Positions 51,594-61,243 are shown, numbered from the stretch's first letter. The stretch: 64,000 nt of DNA from CAXGTL01 sp964645705 (GCA_964645705.1 CAZYAB010000002.1:124001-188000), one strand, 5' to 3'. Program-made: numbers and translations. Notes: a model not told the origin generated them from the sequence alone.

Positions 51594-52448
51594 ATGAGTG
51601 ATAATGATGTAAGAGAATATATATACAATATTAGAGATAATATTGGCAAAGCAATCCTAGTCATGGTTGCAGCCACTGTATTGCCATTATACGCAATAAG
51701 TCTTTGTGTAGATGATGTAAATAAATTCTTTTCAAAAAAATCTCCAAGCATTATTTTTTCTGTTGATTCAACATATGAACAAGAATTTAAACAAGCACAA
51801 GCGCATTTAGATGATCTTCTTGCTCATCACGGATATGAAGATAAGTGTGATATGAGTAATCAAGATCAAGTAGAAGATGCAATAGATTTTCTAGAAGATA
51901 AATATGATATAGAAATTGAAAATCCTATAAGATACAATAGAAAAATAAAAAAATGGGCAAAAAAATTAAGTGAAGATGAAGTAACAGAACTTGAAAAAGC
52001 TTTTAAAATTTACTCAGAAATTATTGAAAATGTTAATTATACTGTTAGAAACCAGTATTCTCCAATTCAAATTTTTGATGAATTTGAAAAAACAGGCAAG
52101 TTTAGTGCTGATTGTGATACATTAACTAATTTTTATGTTGCTGCATTAAGAAGCATTGGTATAGAAGCTTATGCAGTAGAAGTTATTGTAGATGAAGAAG
52201 GAAAAAAAATAGAAAATAAATTATTTCGTGGAAGTAAAGGTTGGGAACATATTTGTCCAATAATAAGAACAAAAGATGGCAAAGCTATTCAAGCAGAATT
52301 AGCATTTGGTAAAAAAGGAAAAGGCACAAATAAAGATGACATTGTCCTTACTTCTTTTTATTATTTTGGAATTGAAAATAGAAAAATAGAAATTAGAAAT
52401 GATTTAGAAAATATGTTAAAGTATTATCATCATCTTAAAAAACATTAA
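51594..52448 (+). CDS. Membrane-anchored transglutaminase-like protein
   Basis: A 284-aa protein. A transmembrane segment at about 20-37 (AILVMVAATVLPLYAISL) anchors it. From about 140, the pattern of the transglutaminase-like/papain fold appears: Cys in SADCDTLTNFYVAALRSIG (about 177), His in GWEHICPII (about 221) and a following acidic residue in IQAELAFG. This predicts a cysteine protease, amidase or cross-linking enzyme at the cell surface. The mRNA is leaderless (TATA AGATTTATATAC at about 51557-51568). Its stop overlaps that of the convergent 579-aa surface protein gene. Confidence 0.72.
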   Translation: MSDNDVREYIYNIRDNIGKAILVMVAATVLPLYAISLCVDDVNKFFSKKSPSIIFSVDSTYEQEFKQAQAHLDDLLAHHGYEDKCDMSNQDQVEDAIDFLEDKYDIEIENPIRYNRKIKKWAKKLSEDEVTELEKAFKIYSEIIENVNYTVRNQYSPIQIFDEFEKTGKFSADCDTLTNFYVAALRSIGIEAYAVEVIVDEEGKKIENKLFRGSKGWEHICPIIRTKDGKAIQAELAFGKKGKGTNKDDIVLTSFYYFGIENRKIEIRNDLENMLKYYHHLKKH

Positions 52449-54184
52449 TTCATTCTGCCTGTAGGTTTACTTTCAATAATATTCAAAATAGAATCATATT
52501 GTTCACTATCTTTTTTAATAATTTTAGGTTCAGCATTATTATGATTAACTCTGATTTCATTAATTTCTCCAATATGTTGAATAGTAGTTAACTTACCATC
52601 AACACCTTCAAGTACGTATGACTTTTTTTCAACATATTTAGGTAATTTTAGCCATCCAAATAAGAATTCTTGATCTTCAATACCATATGTTTCTTCATAA
52701 TGTTTTATTTTTGATGTTCTTAAGTAATTTCTAAAAATAACCTCTCTATCAAATTCATCTGTTACAAAACCAAGAATATTTCCTGTTGCCCTCACTTCTT
52801 CTAAAGCACCAAGTTCTACAATACCATCGTAACTACCTACTCTTTGAGACTTTTTGTCTATGTTTCTATATATTGCAATTCCTTTTTCACCTTTGCCAAT
52901 GCAAGCACCTGTATTCTTATTAATATAAAGCGTACTTCCATCCTGAGCACTAACTTGTTCAGCATTAGGCAATTCACATCCTATTACATAAGTTTGTGGA
53001 GATATTTCTTGCACATAATTTTCAATTGTAACTTCACGAGCATTTCCTAATGCATCATGAACAGTTGCTCCAAATGCGCTTTTCACGTTTTTATTAGTAT
53101 TAATTACTAGACCTTCGGTTGATAAATGACCTTTTATTTCACCTGTTTCAGGACTTTCAGCCACAAACCCAGATTCACTAGAAAAACTTGCTTTTCCATT
53201 TAAAGCAAAACCATTAGCAGAATATGAAAACTCTGATTCAATACCTTTTAAATCTGCTTTTATAACATCGCCATTAACCAATTTATTTTCAACAGTTGCA
53301 TGCCCTTTTACATTTTCATTACTACTAGAATCAACACTAAACTCTCCACTAGCAATTTTATAAGCCCTCCTAATATGCTGACCATCAATTTCTTTTGCAA
53401 ACCTTAAATCAAAATTATTACCATTTATATTGTTTATAGATCCATCACTTGATTGTTCAAAAATAATGTTTGTGTGTTTTCCTAGGTCTCTGCTAACTAA
53501 GTATTGTTCATCACCAATCTTTGCTTTAAAAACAGACGGATTTTCAAAAGATATTCTTTTTTTCCCATCTGACAATTGTTTAACAGAATATTCATTAACT
53601 AACAATAAATTTTCACCAGACGGATCTTCTATACCAGGAAACTTTTCAAGATCAATCTTTAATAATTTACCTTGCTTTGCTTTGAATGTTATGTATCCAT
53701 CCTTAGAAACAGTCACAGATTCCAGATCATCCAGATTTTCAGATAAAAATGCATTGACATCTTCACCATCTTTATCAACAAGAGACAATCTTCCTAAACT
53801 ATCGATTTTAAACCCTTGTGTATTTGGATAATTAGATAATTGTTTTAATTTATCCAAAGACATTGTTGTATATTTTGTTTTTAAATATTTTACATCATCT
53901 TTTTTAACAATGTCAAACCCTGATGCAGAAGCAATTGTAAATGGTTTGTCAGAATATTTTTCAATATATTTTTCAGCTAAATTTCTTCTATTTACACCAC
54001 GAACCTTTTTTTCAAATAGCAAATCATCAGCTTGTTTAAATTCTAAATCTGTTAAATCTCTGTTTTCAGAAATTACTCTTCCTGCCAATGATCCTGCTTC
54101 TTCATTAGGATCATAGCCAAGGCTGTAAACAAAACTAGACATAATTATTAAAATCATAATGCTTGATAATATTTTATTATTCAT
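52445..54184 (-). CDS. Large beta-rich exported protein, 579 aa
   Basis: A signal peptide (MNNKILSSIMILIIMSSFVYS, cleavage near residue 21) is followed by a repetitive, strand-rich domain with alternating motifs such as YITFKAKQGKLLKIDL, RISFENPSVFKAKIG and GIESEFSYSANGFALNG. Only two or three Cys occur (IGCELP, GACIG). The protein resembles the first half of the 779-aa protein in composition and context. It is 1 nt downstream of the pilin-like gene, so they form an operon. Function unknown; surface adhesin or filament is plausible. Confidence 0.68.
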   Translation of the reverse strand: MNNKILSSIMILIIMSSFVYSLGYDPNEEAGSLAGRVISENRDLTDLEFKQADDLLFEKKVRGVNRRNLAEKYIEKYSDKPFTIASASGFDIVKKDDVKYLKTKYTTMSLDKLKQLSNYPNTQGFKIDSLGRLSLVDKDGEDVNAFLSENLDDLESVTVSKDGYITFKAKQGKLLKIDLEKFPGIEDPSGENLLLVNEYSVKQLSDGKKRISFENPSVFKAKIGDEQYLVSRDLGKHTNIIFEQSSDGSINNINGNNFDLRFAKEIDGQHIRRAYKIASGEFSVDSSSNENVKGHATVENKLVNGDVIKADLKGIESEFSYSANGFALNGKASFSSESGFVAESPETGEIKGHLSTEGLVINTNKNVKSAFGATVHDALGNAREVTIENYVQEISPQTYVIGCELPNAEQVSAQDGSTLYINKNTGACIGKGEKGIAIYRNIDKKSQRVGSYDGIVELGALEEVRATGNILGFVTDEFDREVIFRNYLRTSKIKHYEETYGIEDQEFLFGWLKLPKYVEKKSYVLEGVDGKLTTIQHIGEINEIRVNHNNAEPKIIKKDSEQYDSILNIIESKPTGRMN

Positions 54185-54185
54185 T

Positions 54186-55163
54186 TTAAGCCTTTATTAT
54201 TAACTGTTTTTCATCATAATTTCCAAATGAGTCTGTTGCTCTTACCATGAAACTATGTTCTCCTGAATTAACAGGAATGTATTTAATAATGCCAGTGATA
54301 GGATCAATGTTTAATCCATCACTGCTATAAGTAATTTCATCACCGTCAGGGTCAACTGCCAATGCAAAGAATCTAAACTCCTCGCCTATGTTTGCTTGTT
54401 GTTCAGGCAATGACAATAAATAAGGAGCAAGGTTTTGCTTAAACTTGTTTGCAAAAATAAATACATAATCATTATTATTTATTTTTGATTTTTCATCTGT
54501 AAGAACATATACCATCGTATCATCATCACTATAAAACACTTCTGCACCAAGATCTACTTCACTTAGTAAACCAATATCTACCTTAATATTTTGTTTTGAA
54601 GATTCTAATATATAATCAACATTTTCAAGAATATATAGTAGTCTTATAGGGACATTTGTATCAAATTCTTTTATTTCTTCTTGTTTATCAATTGTCTTTA
54701 TAATTATTGGATAATCAACATCAACCATTACTCTGTCTTGATTAATGTTTGTATTTACATTTAATTCACCAAACTCAAAATCACTTGCAAACTGGTCCAA
54801 GTTATTAACACAATTATTTAGTTCTTGTTTAACATATTTTGATAGATCTGTTTCAATCTGTTGTTTTGTAGGCAGAAGATTGTCTTGTTCATAAAAATCA
54901 TATGAAAAAAAATAATTATCAAGATCAAGTGTTTTTTCTGGTTTAAACACGTGCCCTCCTTGCATACCCAATAATATCAATGCATCTTTTGTTGTTTTGT
55001 CAACACAATGATCAACAAATTCTTGCACAGAATCTTTTTCACTAAACACATGAACTGGTTTTGTATCGCTTGTATTTAAATTAAGAAAAAACAATAAAGA
55101 CGCAATTATGACAAGAATAATTCCAATTATCATGAATATGGATACTTGAGCTCTTTTTTTCAT
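54186..55163 (-). CDS. Pilin-like membrane protein with Ig-like C-terminal domain
   Basis: A 325-aa protein. The N-terminus MKKRAQVSIFMIIGIILVI is the basic/QVSxF/hydrophobic signature common to DPANN pilin-like surface proteins. A conserved segment FVDHCVDKTTKDALILLG matches LQLHMQDCLTRVTMCSLE in the 779-aa protein. The C-terminus is an Ig-like/cadherin-type domain (VDPDGDEITYSSDGL, GIIKYIPVNSGEHSF). It lies upstream of and abuts the 579-aa gene, in the same operon. Its own promoter lies in the divergent region near 55190-55200. Confidence 0.72.
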   Translation of the reverse strand: MKKRAQVSIFMIIGIILVIIASLLFFLNLNTSDTKPVHVFSEKDSVQEFVDHCVDKTTKDALILLGMQGGHVFKPEKTLDLDNYFFSYDFYEQDNLLPTKQQIETDLSKYVKQELNNCVNNLDQFASDFEFGELNVNTNINQDRVMVDVDYPIIIKTIDKQEEIKEFDTNVPIRLLYILENVDYILESSKQNIKVDIGLLSEVDLGAEVFYSDDDTMVYVLTDEKSKINNNDYVFIFANKFKQNLAPYLLSLPEQQANIGEEFRFFALAVDPDGDEITYSSDGLNIDPITGIIKYIPVNSGEHSFMVRATDSFGNYDEKQLIIKA

Positions 55164-55256
55164 TGTTATTATTATTTTAAAGCTTTTATATATATAAAGC
55201 TTATTGTAATTTTACTAGTAAGATTTATATATATATTATATATTAATACTATAGAG

Positions 55257-56360
55257 GTGATCAAATTCAAAAGAATAATACTTCCAATTCTAATACTAGT
55301 ACTAATCAACCTAGCTCTAGCACAAGAATGCATAACAGAAATACCAGAAATAATTGAACAAGATACTACACTATGCAATCAAGAATACAACATAGCATAC
55401 ACAATACAGATATCAAGTAATGTAAAACTTGATTGTAACAAAGCTTCATTAATAGGTGAAAAAACAAACACAGCATTCTTATTACAAGACACTGAAAATT
55501 CGCAAATAATAAACTGCAACTTAGCTAATTTTGAATCAGGATTTTACTTAGACAATGCAAATAACAACCTCATCACAAACAACAAAGTACTTGATTCAAA
55601 AATCAATTCATTCTACATAAAAAACTCAAACAATAACCAAATCTATAAAAACAATATTAATACAGAATTATCATATGATGAATTATCCAGCAATAAGTTT
55701 TGTGTAGATGATCAACAAAATACATACCTAGACATAATTGGTCCTGGTTGTTCAAAACCAGAGGATATTGACAATGCATTGATAGGACCTAAATTAGACG
55801 AAGTAATGACAAAAATAGCACAAGCAACAGGCATTAACAAACAACAATTATATGATGATTATAAAGGAACATTTGGAAAAGTTGATATTAAGAAAACAGT
55901 ACAAGACAATAAAATAGATATAGAGATAAATTTTGACAAGGAAATGAGTTTTAAGGTGTATGAATATATTCCTAAGGAAACATTAGAATCAACAGACCTA
56001 ATACAAACAGACGCAATCATACTTGAAAAAGATCCATTGATGATGTGGGAATTCACAGACGTAAAAACAGCACAACTTTCCTATACATTACCTTCAGGAA
56101 TTGTTGAACAACCAAAAACAATTGTAATTGAAACATTAAGTACTGAGATTGATGAAACCGAAGTTAGAAAAGTGTACACACATGAAGAAGATGAACAAGA
56201 TGAACAAGATACACAAGAACAAATAACAGAAAATATAGACCAAGAACAATTACAAGACACACCATCAGAAGAACCAAAAAAATCAAATGCATTATTAACT
56301 ACGATAGTGTTGGTAATATTATTTACTATAATCGTATATCTTATAAAAAAAAAGTGGTGA
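55257..56360 (+). CDS. Secreted beta-helix protein with C-terminal membrane anchor
   Basis: A 367-aa protein. Signal peptide RIILPILILVLINLALA (cleavage after ALA). Residues about 55-145 form a right-handed beta-helix of the NosD type (NSQIINCNLANFESGFYLDN, NNNLITNNKVLDS, NNNQIYKNNIN). A Glu-rich stretch (DEQDEQDTQEQ) precedes a C-terminal helix (TIVLVILFTIIVYLIKKKW). The GTG at 55257 fits a near-leaderless mRNA from TATA AGATTTATATATATATT (55221-55237); longer in-frame starts would lie upstream of the promoter. It heads a two-gene unit with the SpoIIM-like protein. Confidence 0.75.
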   Translation: MIKFKRIILPILILVLINLALAQECITEIPEIIEQDTTLCNQEYNIAYTIQISSNVKLDCNKASLIGEKTNTAFLLQDTENSQIINCNLANFESGFYLDNANNNLITNNKVLDSKINSFYIKNSNNNQIYKNNINTELSYDELSSNKFCVDDQQNTYLDIIGPGCSKPEDIDNALIGPKLDEVMTKIAQATGINKQQLYDDYKGTFGKVDIKKTVQDNKIDIEINFDKEMSFKVYEYIPKETLESTDLIQTDAIILEKDPLMMWEFTDVKTAQLSYTLPSGIVEQPKTIVIETLSTEIDETEVRKVYTHEEDEQDEQDTQEQITENIDQEQLQDTPSEEPKKSNALLTTIVLVILFTIIVYLIKKKW

Positions 56361-56367
56361 AAAAACA

Positions 56368-57195
56368 ATGTTAGAAGAAATATTAACATTTAAAACAAAT
56401 AATCAACCAACCAAACTAATTCTGTTCACTATTTTTATCACAGTTATTGGCTTTATTTCATCAATTTTAATTTTTCCAGAACATTCATCAATTGCTCATG
56501 TTTTAATAACAACTATCTTACTCATACCATTATTATCAAAACAAATCAAAAAAGAAGAAAAAAGAGAATCAAAAGTAGGCATGAAAAGATTTTACAAAAA
56601 TCATAAATCAGTCTTCAAGATATTTTTATTATTATTCACAGGAATCTTTATAGGATATGTAATCATAATATTATTAATGGTGTTTTTTCCAGCACAATTA
56701 GCAACTTCATTTGATTACCAATTTGCATTCATAGAAAACTCAGAAATTCTGACAAACTCATTATTGGAAAGCAGCACAAACATATCACAAATAACATTAG
56801 GACTAATAATGCAGAACTTATTATTAATAATCATTTGCTTTGCATTATCATTGTTCTATGGTTCTGGAGGAATATTTTTAGTAATACTTAATGCTAGCAT
56901 ATTTGCAACATTCTTAATAGAATCAATGAAACTTTTCAAAGACTTTGGTTCTTACTCTTTGGTCTTTGGAATCTATTTATTATTTTGGTTTATTCCAATA
57001 ACAGCAGCATTCTTATTAACAGCAATTGCAGGCGGAGTCATGTCAAAAGCACTAGTGCATGAGAAATTCCATTCAAAACGGTTCAACAATGTTCTTAAAG
57101 ATGCATTTGTTTTGTTTATTTCATCTTTAGTGTTGATAATTATTGCAGGATTGTTGCAGGTGTTTTTAACTAGGTTGGTTGTTGGTGTTATTTAG
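56368..57195 (+). CDS. SpoIIM-family membrane protein
   Basis: A 275-aa polytopic membrane protein with about six helices. The second half has the SpoIIM/DUF95 pattern (FYGSGGIFLVILNASIFATFL and LYLLFWFIPITAAFLLTAIAGGV-like). Members are found in many archaea with unknown roles; in Bacillus the homologue acts in engulfment. The last 8 bp overlap the end of the convergent small Cys-rich gene. It is preceded by a beta-helix surface protein, supporting a role in surface-structure assembly, by inference only. Confidence 0.8.
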   Translation: MLEEILTFKTNNQPTKLILFTIFITVIGFISSILIFPEHSSIAHVLITTILLIPLLSKQIKKEEKRESKVGMKRFYKNHKSVFKIFLLLFTGIFIGYVIIILLMVFFPAQLATSFDYQFAFIENSEILTNSLLESSTNISQITLGLIMQNLLLIIICFALSLFYGSGGIFLVILNASIFATFLIESMKLFKDFGSYSLVFGIYLLFWFIPITAAFLLTAIAGGVMSKALVHEKFHSKRFNNVLKDAFVLFISSLVLIIIAGLLQVFLTRLVVGVI

Positions 57196-57451
57196 TCCTA
57201 CTATCACAGAAATCATTACACTGATCACAGGTATAGGTGGAAAGGGCTTTACACACTTTCTTATTACCATCAGCACCAATAAACATACAACATTCTTTTA
57301 AATCATCTAGAACAAGTTCATTATTTTGATCACCTTGTATCAATTGCATCTTTGTTTTGTTTACACTTGATCCAATCATTATTCCTATTATAAACAAAAC
57401 TAACAAAAACACTGCTTTCCAAAAAACCATTTTTTTCATAGCCATTTTCAA
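57188..57451 (-). CDS. Small exported Cys-rich protein
   Basis: An 87-aa protein. A hydrophobic anchor or signal (VFWKAVFLLVLFIIGIMIG) is followed by a domain with CC, then single Cys at KVC, and TCDQCNDFC near the C-terminus, six Cys in all. It overlaps the upstream signal peptidase gene by 4 nt (ATGA), indicating coupling. It may be a substrate of or partner to that peptidase. No family recognised. Confidence 0.65.
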   Translation of the reverse strand: MKMAMKKMVFWKAVFLLVLFIIGIMIGSSVNKTKMQLIQGDQNNELVLDDLKECCMFIGADGNKKVCKALSTYTCDQCNDFCDSRTK

Positions 57452-57936
57452 TATATTATTGCAATTGTTAAACTTTTTATTTGGTCAAACCTAATTTTTC
57501 CAGGATCTTTTAGGAAATTATTATCACCTTTTGCAATCATGTACCATCCTTTTTTATCATAATCTATGTCATGTACTCTGTGTATGATAATTCCTTTAGA
57601 ATACCTTGACCTGTAAGATACAATATCACCTACGTGAACATCTTTTTCACTTTTAGGAACTATTTGTATTGTATTGGCACCAATATCAAACACAGGATCC
57701 ATTGAATTACTGTCTTTAAAAGTTGCCCATCTTGGCTCATTAACATCAATAATTACTTTATCTTTTGAAACGTGTATGTCTTGTTCAGATATGTGGTTGA
57801 ATGGCGAAGGTTTTTCATTATCACCAATATTTTCTATAAACAAGATTTCTCTATTTGAAAATACATATCCAATTAAGAACCCTATTAATACAACTATTAT
57901 GAGCAGTAAAAAACCAGGTATTTTATCTTTTATCAT
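57448..57936 (-). CDS. Signal peptidase I (S26 family)
   Basis: A 162-aa membrane-anchored peptidase. An N-terminal transmembrane helix (about 8-25) is followed by the catalytic Ser in SNSMDPVFDIGAN (about 76-88), VGDIVSY, the archaeal-type His in IIIHRVHDI (in place of the bacterial Lys), and AKGDNNFLKDPG, which carries the conserved Asp. It cleaves signal peptides of exported proteins. It sits in a three-gene overlapping operon with the polytopic membrane protein upstream and the Cys-rich protein downstream, in the middle of the surface-protein region. Confidence 0.85.
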   Translation of the reverse strand: MIKDKIPGFLLLIIVVLIGFLIGYVFSNREILFIENIGDNEKPSPFNHISEQDIHVSKDKVIIDVNEPRWATFKDSNSMDPVFDIGANTIQIVPKSEKDVHVGDIVSYRSRYSKGIIIHRVHDIDYDKKGWYMIAKGDNNFLKDPGKIRFDQIKSLTIAIIY

Positions 57937-59366
57937 TTTTCTATCATCACGTGATTAACAAGCGCACCATAACCAATAATATAAAACAATAATGTTATCA
58001 CAAAAAACAAAGACAATATTATTTTAACAAACACGTCAGGAAAGCTGGATAATGACGTAACATAATAAGTGCTTATGCTTATGAAATAATTAAATAAGTA
58101 TATGAATGCAAATATTAATACAAAGAATGCCAATCCTTTATTAACAATCTTATAACTAAATTTAGAATAACCAAGGAAATAAACAAGAACAAATATTGCC
58201 GCGCCTACCAAAATAATCATGTTCAAAATATTAAAATTAGAAACAGTTCTTGTTATTATGTCTATTCCATAAAATCCTTTTTTTAATCTGTGCAAAGTAA
58301 ACAAAGGCATCACTATATACACAAACAATGATGTATAAGAAACACTTAAACATAATTTAGAAAATCTGATATGCTTTTTCTTAAAAACCCTTAACCACAT
58401 ATAGAATGGTGTTAAAAGAACAACACTTATTGCAATCAGATTAAACAAGTAAACAAAGATCAATCCGCCAAGGTTTGAACCAATCGCAAGATCTTTTAAA
58501 AACAATGTTATGATCGGCGCATGCGGTTTTGCATGTATCAAAGATAAATAATTAGGCGAAAAATGTCCTGTTAAATAAGGAATTATAAATACAAAAAAGT
58601 CAGTCACAAGGTGCAATGTTACTAATCCTGCTAAACCTAATAATATTCTTTTACTATGAAACATTCTTAATAATCTTTCGTATGATCTTTCTAATGAAAA
58701 TGCTACATCAGATACAAAACTTCTGGCATTAAACCTGTTTTTGTTAAGAGTAATAATCAAGTAGAATAAAAACAAAATCAATAAAACAGGTCCATGCATT
58801 ACTAATACTACCCATTCAATTGCCAGATTAAATATAAGTATATAAAATGCAAGCAAAACCATCAATGATATAAAAAATCTTTTAAATATGTCTTTTCCAT
58901 GCAATTTTTTTTCACAATGCAAGATATGCATTAAACTATTTTTACCAATTTTTACAAAACAGAAATAAGCAGAAGTTAGTAAAAGAATAATTGCACCAGC
59001 CACAAATCCATAATATTCATACACATTTCTGTTATTAACCATCAAAAAGAAAAAGTCATAGAACAAACTTGTTTTCGACAGTTCATAAAAATTAGTTGTT
59101 ATTAATCCAATTATGTTTTTGATTGAAAAACAGAAAAAACCAATTAAAACAAAAACATCTATTTGTTTCGACTTATTGCCAAAAACAAGATGGCTTATGC
59201 TTATTTTATAGAATAAAAAACCGAATAACAATATTGAACAAACTTTTACAATAAACCTTAGTTCAATAGAAAGAAAATCAAATAATTCTAAGATGCTTAA
59301 GATTATCAATGCACTCAAAACAAAACTACTAATAATTGATAAACCATTCCTCTTTTTTTTGACCAT
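57933..59366 (-). CDS. Polytopic membrane protein, 477 aa
   Basis: A highly hydrophobic protein with about 10-12 predicted helices. Two conserved-looking loops are seen: GHFSPNYLSLIHAKPHAP at about 268-285 and GFYGIDIITRTVSN near 375-388. It overlaps the signal peptidase gene by 4 nt, so both are made together. No transporter or enzyme family is recognised with confidence. It could be a membrane-embedded processing or export factor, which is inference from the operon. Confidence 0.6.
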   Translation of the reverse strand: MVKKKRNGLSIISSFVLSALIILSILELFDFLSIELRFIVKVCSILLFGFLFYKISISHLVFGNKSKQIDVFVLIGFFCFSIKNIIGLITTNFYELSKTSLFYDFFFLMVNNRNVYEYYGFVAGAIILLLTSAYFCFVKIGKNSLMHILHCEKKLHGKDIFKRFFISLMVLLAFYILIFNLAIEWVVLVMHGPVLLILFLFYLIITLNKNRFNARSFVSDVAFSLERSYERLLRMFHSKRILLGLAGLVTLHLVTDFFVFIIPYLTGHFSPNYLSLIHAKPHAPIITLFLKDLAIGSNLGGLIFVYLFNLIAISVVLLTPFYMWLRVFKKKHIRFSKLCLSVSYTSLFVYIVMPLFTLHRLKKGFYGIDIITRTVSNFNILNMIILVGAAIFVLVYFLGYSKFSYKIVNKGLAFFVLIFAFIYLFNYFISISTYYVTSLSSFPDVFVKIILSLFFVITLLFYIIGYGALVNHVMIEK

Positions 59367-59487
59367 TATTTTATTTTTTTGTTTTTATCTATATAAAGGT
59401 TTTTGTAATATTCTTAAATTTGTAATTACTTTTCAGTAGTTTAAAACAGAAACATTTATAAATAAATAATACATACCTAGAAGTAAC

Positions 59488-60261
59488 ATGATTGTTCAGA
59501 ATGAGTTATTAATAAAAATTCAAGATTTAGGTTTAAATTCATATGAAGCTAAGATATGGACAGCTTTATTATCAAGGGGGATTTCAAGTGCAGGTGAGTT
59601 AAGCGATATTGCGAATGTTCCTCGATCTAGAAGCTATGATGTTCTTGAATCTTTAGAAAAGAAAGGATTCGTAGTAATGAAACTAGGTAAACCAATAAAA
59701 TATATCGCTGTTTCACCAACAGAAGTTATATCACGTGTCAAGAAAAAGGTTTTTTTAGACAGTGATGAGAGAATAAGATTAATAGAAGGTATAAAAGGTA
59801 CAGAAGTTTTCAAAGAACTAGAATTATTGCACAAAGGAATTGACATGGTCGATCACACAGACATTAGCAAGAGTTTTAAGACAAGGGATTCATCTTATCT
59901 AAAGATGAAACAACTTGTTGACGAAGCTAAAAAATCAATTACGCTGGTTTCAACTGAAAAAGGTGTGAAAAGAAAACTTGATGTTCTAAAAAATAATCTA
60001 AAAAGAGCAAACAAAAGAGGTGTTAAGATAAAGATCGCAGCGCCTGTAACAAAAACAAACAAAGTTTTGCTTGACAAAACAGGGTTTAAGGTTGTTAATA
60101 CAAAACTTAATTCAAGATTTATGCTTGTTGATAATAAACATGTTTTTTTTATGCTTGTTGATGATTCTTTGATTGCACCGTCTTATGATTCTGGTGTTTG
60201 GTTTGAGTCACATTTAATATCTAATGCATTACAAAAGATGTTTGACATTAATCATAAGTAG
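59488..60261 (+). CDS. TrmB-family transcriptional regulator (second copy)
   Basis: A 257-aa regulator with the TrmB winged-helix domain (LGLNSYEAKIWTALLSRGISSAGELSD, SRSYDVLESLEKKGFVVMKLG broken into segments) and a C-terminal PLD-like sensing domain (ARRAN-like RANKRGVKIKIAAP, KLNSRFMLVDNKHVFFMLVDD). It resembles the one at 37678-38430 in architecture but is not a close copy. The ATG at 59488 lies about 27-30 nt from TATA ACATTTATAAATA (about 59452-59464), leaderless. No palindrome obvious next to it. Confidence 0.85.
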   Translation: MIVQNELLIKIQDLGLNSYEAKIWTALLSRGISSAGELSDIANVPRSRSYDVLESLEKKGFVVMKLGKPIKYIAVSPTEVISRVKKKVFLDSDERIRLIEGIKGTEVFKELELLHKGIDMVDHTDISKSFKTRDSSYLKMKQLVDEAKKSITLVSTEKGVKRKLDVLKNNLKRANKRGVKIKIAAPVTKTNKVLLDKTGFKVVNTKLNSRFMLVDNKHVFFMLVDDSLIAPSYDSGVWFESHLISNALQKMFDINHK

Positions 60262-60450
60262 AACCATATTTTCTTTGATTTTAAGCCTATGTAGCTTCTA
60301 ATTCATTTTCACACATGTTATATTTTCATAGATTTACATGTTTAAATATTTTATTCCTAAAGTTTTGTAATATTTTCGAATGATTTTCCTCGTAATAATT
60401 ACGACTAATTTCCACATACCTTAATTAATAAAGATTTCTCATATATAAAT

Positions 60451-61242
60451 ATGTCATATGATATAAAAGAACAGCTTGTTGAAGACATTCTTAGTTGTTT
60501 AAATGATGAAGTGATAAGAGGTATTGAAAGCATTGTTGAGAAGTTTAATCTAGATTCTGATACTTCTAATTATATATTAACTCATCCAAAGATTAGAGAA
60601 AGGCAACAAGAGATTATTGAAAAATATCATGAATTTAGTGTTAGTAGAGAAAAAAAAATAATAGAAGATTTTCTTGATGGTCATGGTGTAGAAGAACTAG
60701 TTAAAGAAGACAAAGAATACAAAGATATTATTTCTGAAGAAGGTAAAATGGCTGATCTTAATGAATATTCAAGAGTAATAATACTTGGTAGAGAAGCATT
60801 GCCAATGACAGCTGTTATTTATCATACATTGTTTGACTCAGAATGCACAAGAATTGATACTGATCATGATTCTATAAGGTTTTTTAATAAGTTCTTGAAC
60901 ATAGTTGGATTGATCAAGAATAGAAGAGAAAATGGAAAAAGGGTTATAGAGAAAAAAGTCAGAGTAAAGCATGGCAATTATTTAGATCACAGATTAAGAG
61001 ACTATGACTTGATTGTTGTCACAACTAGTTGCACACCTAAGAAAGAAGTTTTTGAACATATATATAAAGAATTAGAACATAATCCTGATGCCACAGTTAT
61101 CTACAGAACACCTATTGGCCTGTACAGGTTGATATATAATTCTACTGATCCAAAAGACATAAATGGTTTTGAGATAATGGGTTCTAAGAACAAAGGGTTT
61201 ATGTTTGAGAGTATATTGTTGAAAAGGAATTCTAAAGGTTAA
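60451..61242 (+). CDS. Nicotianamine synthase-like protein
   Basis: A 263-aa protein whose middle resembles nicotianamine synthases: the SAM-binding region IILGREALPMTAVIYHTLF, then CTRIDTDHDSIRFFNKFL with the acidic SAM-binding position, and LRDYDLIVVTTSC followed by VIYRTPIGLYRLIY. The first glycines of the usual GSGPLPLT motif are replaced by GREALPMT. Family members condense aminocarboxypropyl groups from SAM into metal chelators such as nicotianamine or staphylopine. The pathway partner is not visible. A leaderless start is suggested by a TATA-like AATTAATAAAG at about 60422-60432. The assignment could be a related methyltransferase. Confidence 0.5.
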   Translation: MSYDIKEQLVEDILSCLNDEVIRGIESIVEKFNLDSDTSNYILTHPKIRERQQEIIEKYHEFSVSREKKIIEDFLDGHGVEELVKEDKEYKDIISEEGKMADLNEYSRVIILGREALPMTAVIYHTLFDSECTRIDTDHDSIRFFNKFLNIVGLIKNRRENGKRVIEKKVRVKHGNYLDHRLRDYDLIVVTTSCTPKKEVFEHIYKELEHNPDATVIYRTPIGLYRLIYNSTDPKDINGFEIMGSKNKGFMFESILLKRNSKG

Positions 61243-61243
61243 G

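Noticed and set aside
60376..60410. Small palindrome CGTAATAATTACG before the nicotianamine-synthase-like gene
   Set aside because: Only 6 bp per arm in very AT-rich DNA and not repeated elsewhere in the window; could be chance.
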